From Propionivibrio dicarboxylicus (lineage in GTDB: Bacteria > Pseudomonadota > Gammaproteobacteria > Burkholderiales > Rhodocyclaceae), in the NCBI RefSeq assembly GCF_900099695.1, contig NZ_FNCY01000001.1, positions 434,001 through 498,000 of the forward strand: DNA of 64,000 bases, in the 5' to 3' direction. The stretch's first letter is position 1. Every line of letters starts with the position of its first letter. Shown piece by piece: positions 19,857 through 30,408 of this stretch. The notes under the pieces are model-generated. The model searched no databases and was not told the origin of the DNA. It saw nothing but the letters and a program-made list of their open reading frames with translations. The position numbers and the translations under genes were made by a program.

Positions 19857-21177
19857 AGTAGAACCCGTCGCTGGCGGCACACGGCAGCCACTGCTCTTGC
19901 GAAATTCTTCTGGCGCCGGACTCTCGGACCAGGAAGGCATCGATCTGTCCGGCATTTTCCTCGGCAAACACGGAACAAGTCGCATAGACCATCCTGCCGC
20001 CCGGCTTCAGCAGCGGCCAGAGCGCGTCGAGAATCAAGGCCTGCGTCCGTGCAAATTTGCGAATGTCACTTTCCCGGCGCAAGGATTTGATGTCGGGATG
20101 ACGCCGGACAACGCCGGAAGCGGAGCAGGGGACATCGGCCAAAATCGCGTCGAACACCTGCCCATCCCACCAATCGGCGGGTTGTGCGGCATCGCCAACG
20201 GCTAGCTTGGCGGTCAATTCCAAGCGACGCAACGTATCGCCGATCCGGCGAGCACGCGCCGCATCGACGTCAAGCGCAAGCAGATCAATATCCGCGGATT
20301 CGAGCAAATGGGCTGTTTTGCCACCGGGCGCCGCACACGCATCAAGCACCCGCATCCCGTTTGCCGGCGCCAGTAGCGCCGCCGCACGCTGCGCCCCGAG
20401 ATCCTGAACGGAGACTCGCCCCTCGAAAAACCCGGGCAAGGCATCGACCGGAACCGGATGCTCGAGGCGAACGCCCCAATCACCCACCGCTTGCGCCGAC
20501 ATCGACGCCGACGCCAGCGATTCGAGATAGTCGGCCACGGTGCCCTTGCGACGATTGACACGCAAGCTCATCGGTGGCGGCGCGTTGTCGGCCGCGACGA
20601 TCTCTTCCCATTGCTGCGGGTAGCCTCGACGCAAACGCTCAAGCCACCAACGCGGATGCTGGTAACGCGCCACCTCGTCATTCGCCAGAGCCGACAGCAG
20701 GGACTCGCACTGGCGCAGATAACTCCTCAGGACACCATTGACCAGGCCCTTGAAGACGCCGCTTGCGAGTTCTCCGGACGCCTTCACCGCCTGATCGACC
20801 ACGGTATGCACTGCCTCCGGACGGCTCTCGAGCCGATACAGCGCCGCGCGCAGCAAGCCATCGGTTTCCCGATGGGACAAAGGCTTGGTCATCAGGCGCC
20901 CAAGGAGAAATTCCAGCCGCCCAAACTGGCGCAGACTTCCGTACACCACATCCAGGGCCGCTGCACGCGCCGCGGGTATTTGCCCCTCAAGCAGGACAAG
21001 CGCTTCGGTCAGGCTTTGCCCGCCATCCACCCTGGCCAGCAAACGAGCCGCCAAGAGCAGGCTCCAGCCGAGCGAATCGGGCGCCAACGCGGCAGGCACC
21101 ACAACTGGGTGCTCGCCATCGGCCGCTTCCGGACCCTTCCTTTTTATGACACGCAATTTTTTTGTCGACAAGGACAC
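19831..21177 (-). CDS. rsmB: 16S rRNA m5C967 methyltransferase RsmB
   Basis: A 448-residue protein. The N-terminal NusB-like RNA-binding domain (to about 160) is followed by a Rossmann methyltransferase domain. The SAM site is VLDACAAPGGKTAHLLE, and the two catalytic cysteines are in DVPCSASGV and YATCSVF. The IKSLRRESDI stretch is family-typical. The length is slightly above the E. coli protein because of an N-terminal extension rich in Lys and Pro. It is the first gene of the rsmB-DUF4390-ntrY-ntrX operon. Confidence 0.95.
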   Translation of the reverse strand: MSLSTKKLRVIKRKGPEAADGEHPVVVPAALAPDSLGWSLLLAARLLARVDGGQSLTEALVLLEGQIPAARAAALDVVYGSLRQFGRLEFLLGRLMTKPLSHRETDGLLRAALYRLESRPEAVHTVVDQAVKASGELASGVFKGLVNGVLRSYLRQCESLLSALANDEVARYQHPRWWLERLRRGYPQQWEEIVAADNAPPPMSLRVNRRKGTVADYLESLASASMSAQAVGDWGVRLEHPVPVDALPGFFEGRVSVQDLGAQRAAALLAPANGMRVLDACAAPGGKTAHLLESADIDLLALDVDAARARRIGDTLRRLELTAKLAVGDAAQPADWWDGQVFDAILADVPCSASGVVRRHPDIKSLRRESDIRKFARTQALILDALWPLLKPGGRMVYATCSVFAEENAGQIDAFLVRESGARRISQEQWLPCAASDGFYYAVLEKIA

Positions 21178-21261
21178 AATCTCGCCCCAGGCGGACTATT
21201 AAGCCGAAAGTGTAGCATGCCGACGCTGGCAGGCCGGCAGCGAAAGCCTCATAATTCCGTG

Positions 21262-22161
21262 ATGAACACCACTTCCATCAAACGTTACGCGTGGCTCTCC
21301 ATCGCCACGGCAGTCGCCACCATTCTGCTCAAGGGCGCCGCCTGGCGCGTCACCGGTTCGATCGGTCTGCTCTCCGACGCGCTCGAATCGATCGTCAACC
21401 TCGCTGGCGCGATGATGGCGCTGGCCATGATCTCGCTCGCCGAACAACCAGCCGACGAACGCCATGCTTACGGCCACGGCAAGGCTGAGTACTTTTCCGC
21501 TGGATTCGAAGGCATCCTCATCCTGTTCGCTGCACTCGCCATCGCGGCAACGGCCTGCGAACGCCTGGTCGATCCGCATCCTTTGGAGCGGGTCGGCGTC
21601 GGTCTCGTCGTCTCCTGCGTCGCCTCCGTCCTCAACCTGGTCACAGCGCTGATCCTGTTGTCGGCCGGAAAAAAGTATCGCTCGCTCACCTTGGAGGCGG
21701 ACGCCCACCATCTCCTCACCGACGTCTGGACATCGATCGGCGTCATCCTGGCCGTCGGCGCCGTATCCTTTACTGGGTGGTTGTGGCTGGACCCGGTCAT
21801 CGCATTGCTCGTCGCCGCCAACATCGTCTGGACCGGATATCGTCTGGTGTCGAGAGCGGTTCATGGGCTGATGGACATCTCCCTGGCTTCCGACGAACAC
21901 GCTGCCGTCGTCGCCGTTCTCGAGCGCCATTGCACCGACGGTATCGACTACCACGCCTTGCGGACACGTGAATCGGGCAACCGGCGTTTCGTCGAGGTCC
22001 ACATTCTCGTGCCGGGGCGCTGGACCATTCAGAAAGGCCATGAATATGTCGAACGCCTCGAAGCCGAGATTCGCGACGTGCTTCCTCAATCAACGGTCCT
22101 GACGCACCTCGAACCGATCGAAGATCCGGCGTCGCTGGAAGACATCACGCTTGATCGTTAG
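21262..22161 (+). CDS. Cation diffusion facilitator (CDF) metal exporter
   Basis: A 299-residue protein with about six membrane helices and a cytoplasmic C-terminal domain (from about 205, ending LTHLEPIED). The metal site in helix 5 is the usual HxxxD (HLLTDVWTS). The helix-2 site reads SDALESIVN, so the second aspartate of the DxxxD pair of Zn/Fe exporters is serine here, which may alter metal choice. The DERHAYGHGKAEYF loop is CDF-typical. The ATG at 21262 gives the family length. Its 3' end overlaps the S1/P1 nuclease gene by 11 bases. Confidence 0.88.
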   Translation: MNTTSIKRYAWLSIATAVATILLKGAAWRVTGSIGLLSDALESIVNLAGAMMALAMISLAEQPADERHAYGHGKAEYFSAGFEGILILFAALAIAATACERLVDPHPLERVGVGLVVSCVASVLNLVTALILLSAGKKYRSLTLEADAHHLLTDVWTSIGVILAVGAVSFTGWLWLDPVIALLVAANIVWTGYRLVSRAVHGLMDISLASDEHAAVVAVLERHCTDGIDYHALRTRESGNRRFVEVHILVPGRWTIQKGHEYVERLEAEIRDVLPQSTVLTHLEPIEDPASLEDITLDR

Positions 22162-23107
22162 GACGTTCGCCCAAGGACTCATTCTTGCCGCGCTCGCCGG
22201 TTCAAGTGCGACGGCATGGAGTTGGAACGCGACGGGACATCGGCTGATTGCCGGTATCGCATGGACGGTGATGACCCCGTCGGCCCGGCAAGAAGCCGCG
22301 CGTCTGCTCGACGCGCATCCCGATCGAACACGCTGGCAAGCGCCTGGGGGAGAAACGCCGGATGCACGGCAGACGTTCATCGCCGCATCCACCTGGCCTG
22401 ACGAAATCCGCCACGATCCGCGCTTTTTCACACAGGCCACCGAGGCGCCGACCCCGCTTCTGGCCGGCTTTCCCGACATGGAACGTCACACCAGTTGGCA
22501 CACGCTGGCGCGCCCTCTGGATGCGCCAGCAGGACAACTTTCGCCAAACACGACAAGCGAGAATCTGGGCACTGCCATCGCCACCCAATGCTCGTATTTC
22601 GAATACCAAACCGCGAATGCCGCAACGCGAACCTACGCACTTCCTTGGCTGATTCATCTGGTCGGCGACGCTCACCAACCTTTGCACGTAAGTCTGCGGC
22701 TCGACACAAACGGTGAATGGGACGGGTTCGGGACACAATTCCGCGTTCGCGACCCGGCAGGCGCGCGAAAATCCCCGATCAGCCTGCACAGTTATTGGGA
22801 CGATCTGGGCGGTCCGCGCAAATTGCACGGCAACGCGCTCGACACGGCCATCGACAACCTGATCGCGCATCACCCGCAATCAGCCATGGACGCGGAAGCA
22901 CCCGCTCCGCAATGGCTCGACGAAAGCTGGCGAGCGGCCCAGGCGAATGCTTATCCCGCGTCAAACGACGACATTGCGGTCATTGACGACGATTTTCGCG
23001 AGCGCAGCCGTGCCATTGCCGAGCGGCGCATCACCCAGGCCGGCTATCGGCTCGGCCGATTGCTCAACCGTCTGCTCGACGGCCCCGGGATTGCAATACC
23101 TCAGTAA
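22151..23107 (+). CDS. Secreted S1/P1-type zinc nuclease
   Basis: A 318-residue protein with an N-terminal signal peptide ([15 protein letters not shown]). In P1 nuclease the mature N-terminal tryptophan and a histidine five residues later bind zinc; here W25 (W-N-A-T-G-H) and H30 fit that pattern. Further ligands are visible in STWPDEIR, in [16 protein letters not shown], and in LHSYWDD. The family cleaves single-stranded nucleic acid and uses three zinc ions; here it would act outside the cytoplasm. The start is TTG at 22151, inside the CDF gene, indicating coupled translation. The 3' end overlaps htpX by 7 bases, convergently. Confidence 0.88.
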   Translation: MIVRTFAQGLILAALAGSSATAWSWNATGHRLIAGIAWTVMTPSARQEAARLLDAHPDRTRWQAPGGETPDARQTFIAASTWPDEIRHDPRFFTQATEAPTPLLAGFPDMERHTSWHTLARPLDAPAGQLSPNTTSENLGTAIATQCSYFEYQTANAATRTYALPWLIHLVGDAHQPLHVSLRLDTNGEWDGFGTQFRVRDPAGARKSPISLHSYWDDLGGPRKLHGNALDTAIDNLIAHHPQSAMDAEAPAPQWLDESWRAAQANAYPASNDDIAVIDDDFRERSRAIAERRITQAGYRLGRLLNRLLDGPGIAIPQ

Positions 23108-23961
23108 CGACGTCCGCCGGCCATCTCGCGCAAGCGCGCAACCCGCTCCTCGGTGGCTGGATGCGTACTGAACAAGCCGGCGAGGCCTTCGCCAGACAAG
23201 GGGTTCATGATCATCATCTGCGCCGTAGCCGGATGCTCTTCCGCCGTCACCATCGGAATGCCGCGAGCATAAGCGTCGATCTTGGTCAGAGCGTCGGCAA
23301 GGGCATTGGGATCCCCGCAGATTTCTGCGCCGCCGCGATCCGCCTCGAATTCGCGGGCGCGTGAAATGGCCATCTGGATCAGGGTAGCAGCAAGCGGCGC
23401 CAGGATCGCAAGCAGGATGCCGGCCACCGGATTGACCGGTCGGCCGTCCGAATCGCGCCCACCGAAAAACATCGCGAAATTGGCCAGTGAGGAAATCGCA
23501 CCGGCCATCGTCGCCGAAATCGTCGATAGCAGGATGTCACGATGGCGGACATGCGCCAGTTCGTGCGCCATCACGCCGCGAATTTCGCGCGCCGACAGCA
23601 TTTGCAGAATCCCGGTCGTCGCGGCGACGGCGGCATGCTCGGGATTGCGGCCCGTGGCAAAGGCGTTCGGCTGCGGTTCGTCGATCAGATACACCCGGGG
23701 CATGGGCAGTCCGGCGCGGCCAGCAAGCTCCCGAACCATTGCATAGAACTGGGGCGCCGACGCCTCATCGACCTCCTGCGCGTTGTACATGCGCAAAACC
23801 ATTTTGTCAGAAAACCAATAGGCAAACACATTCATCACGCCGCCGAGCAGGAGCGCCAGCATCATGCCGGAAGGTCCGCCCAGATACGAGCCGATAAGGC
23901 CGAACAAGGCCACGATCGCGGCCATCAGCAGGGAAGTTTTGAGCCAGTTGAACATCGTCAT
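23101..23961 (-). CDS. htpX: Membrane metalloprotease HtpX
   Basis: A 286-residue M48 protease of the inner membrane that degrades misfolded membrane proteins. Zinc motif HELAH is in [13 protein letters not shown] (about 138-150). Two N-terminal transmembrane segments ([20 protein letters not shown] and the following helix) and two more after the motif fit HtpX. The conserved [10 protein letters not shown] and [19 protein letters not shown] stretches are present. A GGAGAG sequence upstream supports the ATG at 23961. It is downstream of fmt and convergent with the nuclease gene. Confidence 0.96.
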   Translation of the reverse strand: MTMFNWLKTSLLMAAIVALFGLIGSYLGGPSGMMLALLLGGVMNVFAYWFSDKMVLRMYNAQEVDEASAPQFYAMVRELAGRAGLPMPRVYLIDEPQPNAFATGRNPEHAAVAATTGILQMLSAREIRGVMAHELAHVRHRDILLSTISATMAGAISSLANFAMFFGGRDSDGRPVNPVAGILLAILAPLAATLIQMAISRAREFEADRGGAEICGDPNALADALTKIDAYARGIPMVTAEEHPATAQMMIMNPLSGEGLAGLFSTHPATEERVARLREMAGGRRY

Positions 23962-24033
23962 GCTCTCCGAATGTCACAAGGAATCACGGCTTGCACCGCG
24001 CCTTGACCTAGATGGGGAAAGAAGGTGATTACT

Positions 24034-24963
24034 TCAAGTGGCAGGCGTCAAATCGAAGGATGCACCTGCCAAAATCGTTCCGCCAGCGGCGAATTGCGCC
24101 GCACTCATCCGCTTGCCACCGGCCTTCTGCACCTCGAGCAAACACAGGACACCGTCGCCGCAGGCAACGCTGATGCCGTCCTTGCCGACAGCCAAAATCT
24201 CGCCTGGCGTCCCCTGCCCAGCGACGCGATACGCTCGCCACACTTTGACGGGTTGTCCGTTCAGACTCGCTACGGCACCGGGAAATGGGTTGAAAGCACG
24301 GATATGGCGATCCAACGCTTCCGCCGGTTGGTGCCAGTCGAGCGCTGCCTCGCGTTTTTCGATCTTGGCCGCGTAGGTGATCCCAACCTCGGGTTGAGGA
24401 CGAGGCGACAAGGGCAGGGAAGCGACTGCATCGACGATCAGGCGTGCACCGAGATCCGCCAGGCGATCGTGCAAACTCGCGCTGGTGTCTTCGTCTTCGA
24501 TCGTCAAGGCTTCGGATAGCAACACCGGACCGGTATCCAAGCCCGCTTCCATTTGCATGATGCAGACACCCGTCTCGCGGTCGCCGGCGAGAATCGCACG
24601 CTGGATCGGCGCAGCTCCCCGCCAGCGGGGTAGCAAGGAGGCATGTATATTGACGCAGCCAAGGCGGGGCATGTCGAGCACCGCTTGCGGCAGAATCAGG
24701 CCATACGCGGCAACCACCATCAGATCGGCACCGACGGCGCTCACGCGCGCCTGTGACTCGGTATCACGCAAGGAGTTGGGCTGAAAAACCTCAATTCCGT
24801 GCGCCTGCGCCACCTGTTTGACTGCCGAAGGCTGCAAGCTCAACCCTCTGCCAGCGGGACGATCCGGCTGAGTAAGCACTAACACCAATTCATGCCCAGC
24901 GGCAATCAGTGCTTCCAACGCCTGGGCGGCAAACACCGGCGTTCCCGCAAAAATCAATTTCAT
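24034..24963 (-). CDS. fmt: Methionyl-tRNA formyltransferase
   Basis: A 309-residue enzyme that formylates initiator Met-tRNA. Signatures: [16 protein letters not shown] at the start, the formyl-donor binding [18 protein letters not shown] (about 110-127), then the [17 protein letters not shown] block and a C-terminal tRNA-binding domain. The ATG overlaps the def stop by four bases (ATGA), typical of the def-fmt pair. Confidence 0.97.
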   Translation of the reverse strand: MKLIFAGTPVFAAQALEALIAAGHELVLVLTQPDRPAGRGLSLQPSAVKQVAQAHGIEVFQPNSLRDTESQARVSAVGADLMVVAAYGLILPQAVLDMPRLGCVNIHASLLPRWRGAAPIQRAILAGDRETGVCIMQMEAGLDTGPVLLSEALTIEDEDTSASLHDRLADLGARLIVDAVASLPLSPRPQPEVGITYAAKIEKREAALDWHQPAEALDRHIRAFNPFPGAVASLNGQPVKVWRAYRVAGQGTPGEILAVGKDGISVACGDGVLCLLEVQKAGGKRMSAAQFAAGGTILAGASFDLTPAT

Positions 24964-25463
24964 GCCGTAATCCGCGCCTGTTTGGAAAGCTTGTTCTTGA
25001 TGCGCATTTGCTTCAGCGCCGAGAGATGCTCAACGAACACCTTGCCCTGCAGATGATCCATTTCGTGCTGCAGGCAAACCGCCAAGAGGCCATCGGCCTC
25101 GACGATTTGACTTTGTCCGTCGAGATCGAGATAAGCGACCTTAACCCGCTCAGCCCGCAGCACCTTGTCGTAAATGCCTGGCACCGAGAGGCAGCCTTCC
25201 TCGCCGACCTGCTCACCGTCGGCCTCAACAAGTTCGGGATTGATCAGGACCAGTAGTTGGTCGCGAGTTTCCGAAACGTCGATGACGATGACACGCTTGT
25301 GAACATCGACCTGTGTCGCCGCAAGGCCAATACCCGGCGCTTCGTACATGGTTTCCGCCATGTCCCGCGCGAGTTGACGGATGCTGTCATTGACGACATC
25401 AACCCGAGCGGCCACTTTTTTCAGGCGCGGATCGGGGAAACGGAGAATGGGTAGAAGCGCCAT
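24960..25463 (-). CDS. def: Peptide deformylase
   Basis: A 167-residue Fe/Zn hydrolase that removes the formyl group from nascent proteins. The three hallmark motifs are present: [10 protein letters not shown] (about 45-54), EGCLSVPG (about 89-96) with the metal cysteine, and [12 protein letters not shown] (about 132-143) with the HExxH-like ligands. It is divergent from the LysM gene across a 156-base gap. Confidence 0.97.
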   Translation of the reverse strand: MALLPILRFPDPRLKKVAARVDVVNDSIRQLARDMAETMYEAPGIGLAATQVDVHKRVIVIDVSETRDQLLVLINPELVEADGEQVGEEGCLSVPGIYDKVLRAERVKVAYLDLDGQSQIVEADGLLAVCLQHEMDHLQGKVFVEHLSALKQMRIKNKLSKQARITA

Positions 25464-25619
25464 AAAATTGCTTGATCGAAAAAATGATTACGTGCAGAAT
25501 CGGTCGGAAAGTCAGGGAGAATCGCGCTCGCCTCGCTGCCGGATTCCCGTCGTTTCAGGAATTGCTAAGGTTTCGACGGGACGCCGATCCTGCTGTCCGG
25601 GTCGCATGAGGATACCACG

Positions 25620-26639
25620 ATGACACGCATTTTATCCGCGCTTGTTCTGGCATTGGCCGCCGTCTGCGGGTATGCACAGGACACGCCCGGCGTTCTCGCC
25701 GAGTCGGCGCCAAACCGGTATGTGGTCACGAGCGGCGATACGTTATGGGGGATTGCCGCGCGATTTCTCAAGGATCCATGGCGCTGGCCCGAGCTTTGGC
25801 GCATGAATCGCGAACAGGTGCGTAACCCTGGCCGCATCCATCCCGGCGATGTCATTGTTCTTGAACGTGATAGCGATGGAACGCCTTACCTACGTCTCGA
25901 AACGGTCAAGCTGCAACCCGCCATTCACGCCACCCGGCTAACGCCCGCGATTCCACCGATCCCGCCAAACGCCATCGAACCCTTCATCTCGGCACCGCTT
26001 GTCGTTGAAGCCGGCGAACTCGAACATGCCGCCCGCATCGTCGCGACGCAACAGGATCGCGTATTTCTAGGCAACGGCGATCTCGCCTATGTCGAAAACG
26101 CCCCGCCGGAGATTGCGCTTTGGCAGGTCTACCGAAATGGCCGTCCGCTCTATGATCCGGAGAGCCCCAAGGAAATTCTGGGCTATGAGGCCTTTCATCT
26201 AGGTACCGCCAAACAGATCCGCGCCGGTACGCCGGCGACGTTCGAAATTCAAACCGTGAAACAGGAAATCGGTCGCGGAGACCGCTTGGTTCCGGCGTCG
26301 ACTCCAGTACTTGTCGATTACATTCCACACCGTCCGGATCGCGCGATCGAAGCTCGGGTGATCTCAATTTATGGTGGCGTCGGCTCAGCTGGCCGAGGAT
26401 CGATCATCTCTCTCAGTCGTGGTGATCGGGACGGACTGGAAGTCGGGCATGTTCTGGTGGTGGAACGCAATCGGACAATGGCCGGGAGGGATGAAAAGGA
26501 TCGCGCCTATGCCATCCCGATTCCCCGCGAACAGATTGGTCTCGCTTTCGTTTTCCGAAGCTTTTCGCGGATCGCCTATGCACTGATCCTGCAATCGGAA
26601 GGCACCGTCAACGTCAATGATTTCGTCCGCACGCCATAG
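25620..26639 (+). CDS. LysM peptidoglycan-binding protein
   Basis: A 339-residue protein with a signal peptide (ILSALVLALAAVCGYAQD) followed by a LysM domain (about 36-84: YVVTSGDTLWGIAARFL, then GRIHPGDVIVLE). The remaining about 250 residues are a conserved extracytoplasmic region (for example IISLSRGDRDGLEVGHVLVV) without catalytic motif. It starts one base-pair step ahead of dprA (ATG of dprA directly after the stop). LysM proteins of this type lie between def and dprA in many betaproteobacteria. A role in envelope structure is inferred. Confidence 0.88.
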   Translation: MTRILSALVLALAAVCGYAQDTPGVLAESAPNRYVVTSGDTLWGIAARFLKDPWRWPELWRMNREQVRNPGRIHPGDVIVLERDSDGTPYLRLETVKLQPAIHATRLTPAIPPIPPNAIEPFISAPLVVEAGELEHAARIVATQQDRVFLGNGDLAYVENAPPEIALWQVYRNGRPLYDPESPKEILGYEAFHLGTAKQIRAGTPATFEIQTVKQEIGRGDRLVPASTPVLVDYIPHRPDRAIEARVISIYGGVGSAGRGSIISLSRGDRDGLEVGHVLVVERNRTMAGRDEKDRAYAIPIPREQIGLAFVFRSFSRIAYALILQSEGTVNVNDFVRTP

Positions 26640-26640
26640 A

Positions 26641-27735
26641 ATGGTGCCGGACCTCGCTCTTGCCGGCTGGCTTCGTCTAACCCACGTCCCTGGTATCGGC
26701 GGGGAAACACAACGGCGGTTGCTACGCGCCTTTGGCGGGCCGGATAAGATTTTTTCCGCCGATCCTGGCGCGCTTGCCAACACCATCGGCCCGGAAAGAG
26801 CCCGGCGCTTGCTCGAAACCGATACAACCTCAGCAATACAAGCAGCGCTCGCCTGGGGGTCGGAATCCGACCATGCCATTGTCACACTCGGTTCCCCCGA
26901 ATACCCGGCTGCATTGCTGGAAATTCCCGACCCGCCAACAGTGCTTTATGTAAATGGCCGCGTTGAATTGCTCAGAAGAGCAGCAATATCTGTCGTCGGT
27001 AGTCGTAATCCGACGCCACAGGGCGCTGCCAATGCGAGTCGGTTTGCTGCGGCGCTCGCGCAATCGGGTTTAGCCGTTGTCAGCGGTCTCGCTCACGGGA
27101 TCGATGCGGCCGCTCACCGGGGCGTGCTTGAAACAGAGGGCGATACCATTGCCGTCATCGGTACAGGCATTGATCGGATTTATCCGGCGGCGCATCGTGA
27201 TTTGGCCCGGGAAATCGTCAGACGAGGCTGCATCGTGTCTGAATTTCCACTTGGCACACCCGCAATCGCCGGAAATTTCCCAAGGCGCAACCGATTGATC
27301 TCCGGGCTGTCGCTGGGAACTTTGGTGGTCGAAGCTGCCGTCGATAGCGGCTCGCTCATCACCGCCAGACTTGCCGCGGAACAGGGAAGAGAAGTCTTCG
27401 CCATTCCCGGGTCGATTCACTCGCCGCTATCAAGAGGATCCCATGCCTTGATCAAGCAGGGTGCAAAACTTGTCGAAACCGTTCAGGATATCCTCGATGA
27501 ACTCAACTACGACACGCCTGTTGGTCCCGCTTTGACTGACACACCGCAGAACCATCCAGTACAGTCTGATACCGTTCTCGAACATCTTGGTTTCGATCCC
27601 TGTAGCATCGACACCCTCGCTGCTCGCACGCAACTGCCTATCGACACACTTTCAACACGCCTGCTGCAATTGGAACTTGAAGGACGGTTATCGTGTCTTC
27701 CCGGCGGGTTCGTTCAGAGACTCTGCGCGCAATAA
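26641..27735 (+). CDS. dprA: DNA-processing protein DprA
   Basis: A 364-residue protein that loads RecA on incoming single-stranded DNA during transformation. The N-terminal helical part (HVPGIGGETQRRLLRAFGG) is followed by the Rossmann domain with SRNPTPQG (about 121), SGLAHGIDAAAHRG, AVIGTGIDRIYP, SEFPLGTPAIAGNFPRRNR, and SGSLITARLAAEQGREVFA. A small winged-helix domain ends the protein. The ATG at 26641 is adjacent to the LysM gene's stop. Competence in this organism is possible but not proven by this gene alone. Confidence 0.95.
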   Translation: MVPDLALAGWLRLTHVPGIGGETQRRLLRAFGGPDKIFSADPGALANTIGPERARRLLETDTTSAIQAALAWGSESDHAIVTLGSPEYPAALLEIPDPPTVLYVNGRVELLRRAAISVVGSRNPTPQGAANASRFAAALAQSGLAVVSGLAHGIDAAAHRGVLETEGDTIAVIGTGIDRIYPAAHRDLAREIVRRGCIVSEFPLGTPAIAGNFPRRNRLISGLSLGTLVVEAAVDSGSLITARLAAEQGREVFAIPGSIHSPLSRGSHALIKQGAKLVETVQDILDELNYDTPVGPALTDTPQNHPVQSDTVLEHLGFDPCSIDTLAARTQLPIDTLSTRLLQLELEGRLSCLPGGFVQRLCAQ

Positions 27736-27855
27736 CCGATTTCTGCGGGTGTGGCATGCTTGCCAAGCGTCACGATCCGCTCTTATCATGCACGGCAAGT
27801 ACGCCAGCGCGTTAATGCCAAAAACATATTCTAATTTTCCGGACGTCCCGATTCC

Positions 27856-30387
27856 ATGAGCAAAAAGCTGATTATTGCCGAAAAGCCCTCAGTGGCGAAC
27901 GATATCGCGAGGGCGCTGGGCGGGTTCACCAAGCATGACGACTACTTCGAGAGCGAAAACGCCGTGCTTTGCTCTGCGATCGGGCATCTGGTTGAACTGG
28001 CGTGTCCGGAAGAATTCGAAGTAAAGCGTGGGAAATGGTCCTTTGCGCATCTGCCCGTCATCCCGCCAAACTTCGATCTGAAGCCGATCGAAAAGACTGA
28101 GTCCCGGTTGAAATTACTGACGCGGCTCATCAAGCGCAAAGACGTCACCAGTCTTGTCAATGCCTGCGACGCGGGACGAGAAGGTGAATTGATTTTCAAT
28201 TACATCGCTCTGCACGCCAAGTCGAGCAAACCGGTCGAGCGCCTCTGGTTGCAATCGATGACCCAACAGGCGATACGCGACGGTTTTGCCAATCTTCGGC
28301 CTGGTATCGAATTGCAGGGGTTAGCGGATGCGGCGGTATGCCGCTCGGAATCCGACTGGCTGGTCGGAATCAACGGCACCCGCGCAATGACTGCGTTCAA
28401 CTCCAAGACCGGCGGATTCCATCTCACGACGGTCGGTCGCGTGCAAACGCCGACCCTGGCCCTGATGGTCGATCGCGAAGACAAAATTCGTCGCTTCAAG
28501 GCACGTACCTTCTGGGAAGTCGAAGCGACCTTCACTGGCGTTAATGGCCAGTATTCGGGTAAATGGTTCGACGAACAATTCAAAGGCAAAGCGGAAGACG
28601 AACACGCACGGGCCGAGCGACTTTGGGAAGAGGCACGCGCACAGCAACTGGTCGAAAAGTGCCAGGGAAAACTTGGCTGCGTTACCGAAGAGGCCAAACC
28701 CTCGACGCAGCTATCTCCTTTGCTGTACGACCTGACCAGCCTCCAGCGTGATGCGAATGCCCGTTTCGGCTTCTCGGCCAAATCAACCCTTGGCCTGGCA
28801 CAAGCGCTGTACGAAAAGCATAAGGTGCTGACATATCCGCGTACCGATGCGCGCGCGCTGCCTGAAGATTACCTGGGCACGGTCAAGAGTACTTTGTCGA
28901 TGCTCACCGGTGAGGGTATCGGCAAAGGAAGCGACGAAGCCTTGCTTGCACGCTATTCACCTTTCGCTCACCAAATCCTCGCACGTAGTTGGGTGATGCC
29001 GAATAAGCGGATTTTCAACAACGCAAAGATCTCGGATCACTTCGCCATTATTCCGACGCTGCAGGCGCCGAAGCATCTTTCCGAGCCAGAACAGAAACTG
29101 TACGACCTTGTGGTCAAACGCTTCTTGGCCGTTTTCTATCCGGCTGCAGAATACATGCTGACCACACGCATCACGCGCGTCGAAGGTGAACCCTTCAAGA
29201 CAGAAGGCAAAGTTCTGGTTTTCCCCGGTTGGCTTGCGGTCTACGGGCGAGAAAGTCAGGAAGGCGATGAAGGAAATCTTGTCCCGGTTGCACCCAAAGA
29301 ATCGGTATGCACCGATCCGGTTAAACTCAATCGTAATGAGACGCGTCCTCCCGCACGCTACAGCGAAGCAACCCTGCTGTCCGCGATGGAAGGCGCAGGG
29401 AAGATGGTTGATGACGAAGAATTGAAGGCCGCAATGGCGGGGCGGGGCTTGGGCACGCCGGCGACGCGCGCGCAAATTATTGAAAACCTTTTGAATGAGC
29501 AATATATCCACAGGGAAGGCCGGGAGTTGATTCCAACCGCCAAGGCTTTTTCCTTGATGACATTGCTCAACGGGCTCGGCATCCCTGAACTGACAGCGCC
29601 CGAACTAACCGGCGAATGGGAATACAAGCTCGCACGCATGGAGCGGGGCGAGATGTCGCGCGAAGCGTTCATGAAGGAAATCGCCGCGATGACGCAACTC
29701 ATCGTGGAACGTGCAAAGAGTTATGACAGTGATACGATTCCGGGGGATTTTGGCGAATTGCAGTCTCCCTGCCCCAAGTGCAAGGGCAAGATCAAGGAGA
29801 CGTACAAGAAATTCCAATGCCAATCCTGTGATTTCTCTCTGTGGAAAATTGTCGCGGGCAGGCAGTTTGAGGCAGAAGAAATCGAGACGCTGATCTCCAC
29901 GCGCATGGTGGGCCCGTTAACCGGTTTTCGTAACAAGATGGGGCGCCCGTTCAATGCGATCATCCGTCTCAACGCGGATAACGCCGCTGAATTCGATTTT
30001 GGGCAAAACACAGGTTCGGATGGAGAAGGGCAGGAAGATGTCGATTTTTCAGCTCAAACCAGTTTGGGCGTGTGTCCGAAATGCGGGGCTCAGGTGTTTG
30101 AACACGGCCTTGCGTATGTCTGTGAAAAATCCGTTGGTGCCGCAAAATCCTGCGATTTCCGCTCTGGAAAAGTTATTTTGCAACAAACAGTTGAACCTGA
30201 GCAGATGCGAAAGCTACTGACAACCGGGCGGACGGATTTACTTAAAGAGTTCGTGTCCGCACGCACGCGAAGGAAATTCTCGGCGTTCCTGGTACGGGGT
30301 TCCGACGGAAAAGTTGGGTTTGAATTTGAAAAGCGGGAACCCAAACCAAAGGCTGCGGCGGCGGGAAAGCCGGCCAAGAAATCCTGA
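27856..30387 (+). CDS. topB: DNA topoisomerase III
   Basis: An 843-residue type IA topoisomerase. The Toprim domain opens the protein (KLIIAEKPSVANDIARALGG, with NACDAGREGELIF near residue 100). The active-site tyrosine is in LTYPRTDARALP (about residue 330). The C-terminal third has zinc-ribbon-like cysteine clusters (CPKCKGKIKETYKKFQCQSC and CPKCGAQVF). It relaxes negative supercoils and decatenates. It follows dprA after 120 bases; the smg gene that commonly sits between the two in betaproteobacteria is missing. Its 3' end is followed by a clear terminator and a parS site. Confidence 0.96.
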   Translation: MSKKLIIAEKPSVANDIARALGGFTKHDDYFESENAVLCSAIGHLVELACPEEFEVKRGKWSFAHLPVIPPNFDLKPIEKTESRLKLLTRLIKRKDVTSLVNACDAGREGELIFNYIALHAKSSKPVERLWLQSMTQQAIRDGFANLRPGIELQGLADAAVCRSESDWLVGINGTRAMTAFNSKTGGFHLTTVGRVQTPTLALMVDREDKIRRFKARTFWEVEATFTGVNGQYSGKWFDEQFKGKAEDEHARAERLWEEARAQQLVEKCQGKLGCVTEEAKPSTQLSPLLYDLTSLQRDANARFGFSAKSTLGLAQALYEKHKVLTYPRTDARALPEDYLGTVKSTLSMLTGEGIGKGSDEALLARYSPFAHQILARSWVMPNKRIFNNAKISDHFAIIPTLQAPKHLSEPEQKLYDLVVKRFLAVFYPAAEYMLTTRITRVEGEPFKTEGKVLVFPGWLAVYGRESQEGDEGNLVPVAPKESVCTDPVKLNRNETRPPARYSEATLLSAMEGAGKMVDDEELKAAMAGRGLGTPATRAQIIENLLNEQYIHREGRELIPTAKAFSLMTLLNGLGIPELTAPELTGEWEYKLARMERGEMSREAFMKEIAAMTQLIVERAKSYDSDTIPGDFGELQSPCPKCKGKIKETYKKFQCQSCDFSLWKIVAGRQFEAEEIETLISTRMVGPLTGFRNKMGRPFNAIIRLNADNAAEFDFGQNTGSDGEGQEDVDFSAQTSLGVCPKCGAQVFEHGLAYVCEKSVGAAKSCDFRSGKVILQQTVEPEQMRKLLTTGRTDLLKEFVSARTRRKFSAFLVRGSDGKVGFEFEKREPKPKAAAAGKPAKKS

Positions 30388-30408
30388 TTACGATCAATGC
30401 GCGCTATC

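Noticed and set aside
27587-27859. A 90-codon frame across the dprA end and the gap before topB, considered as a replacement for smg
   Set aside because: It is out of frame with dprA, its sequence has no Smg (DUF494) features, and most of it overlaps dprA.
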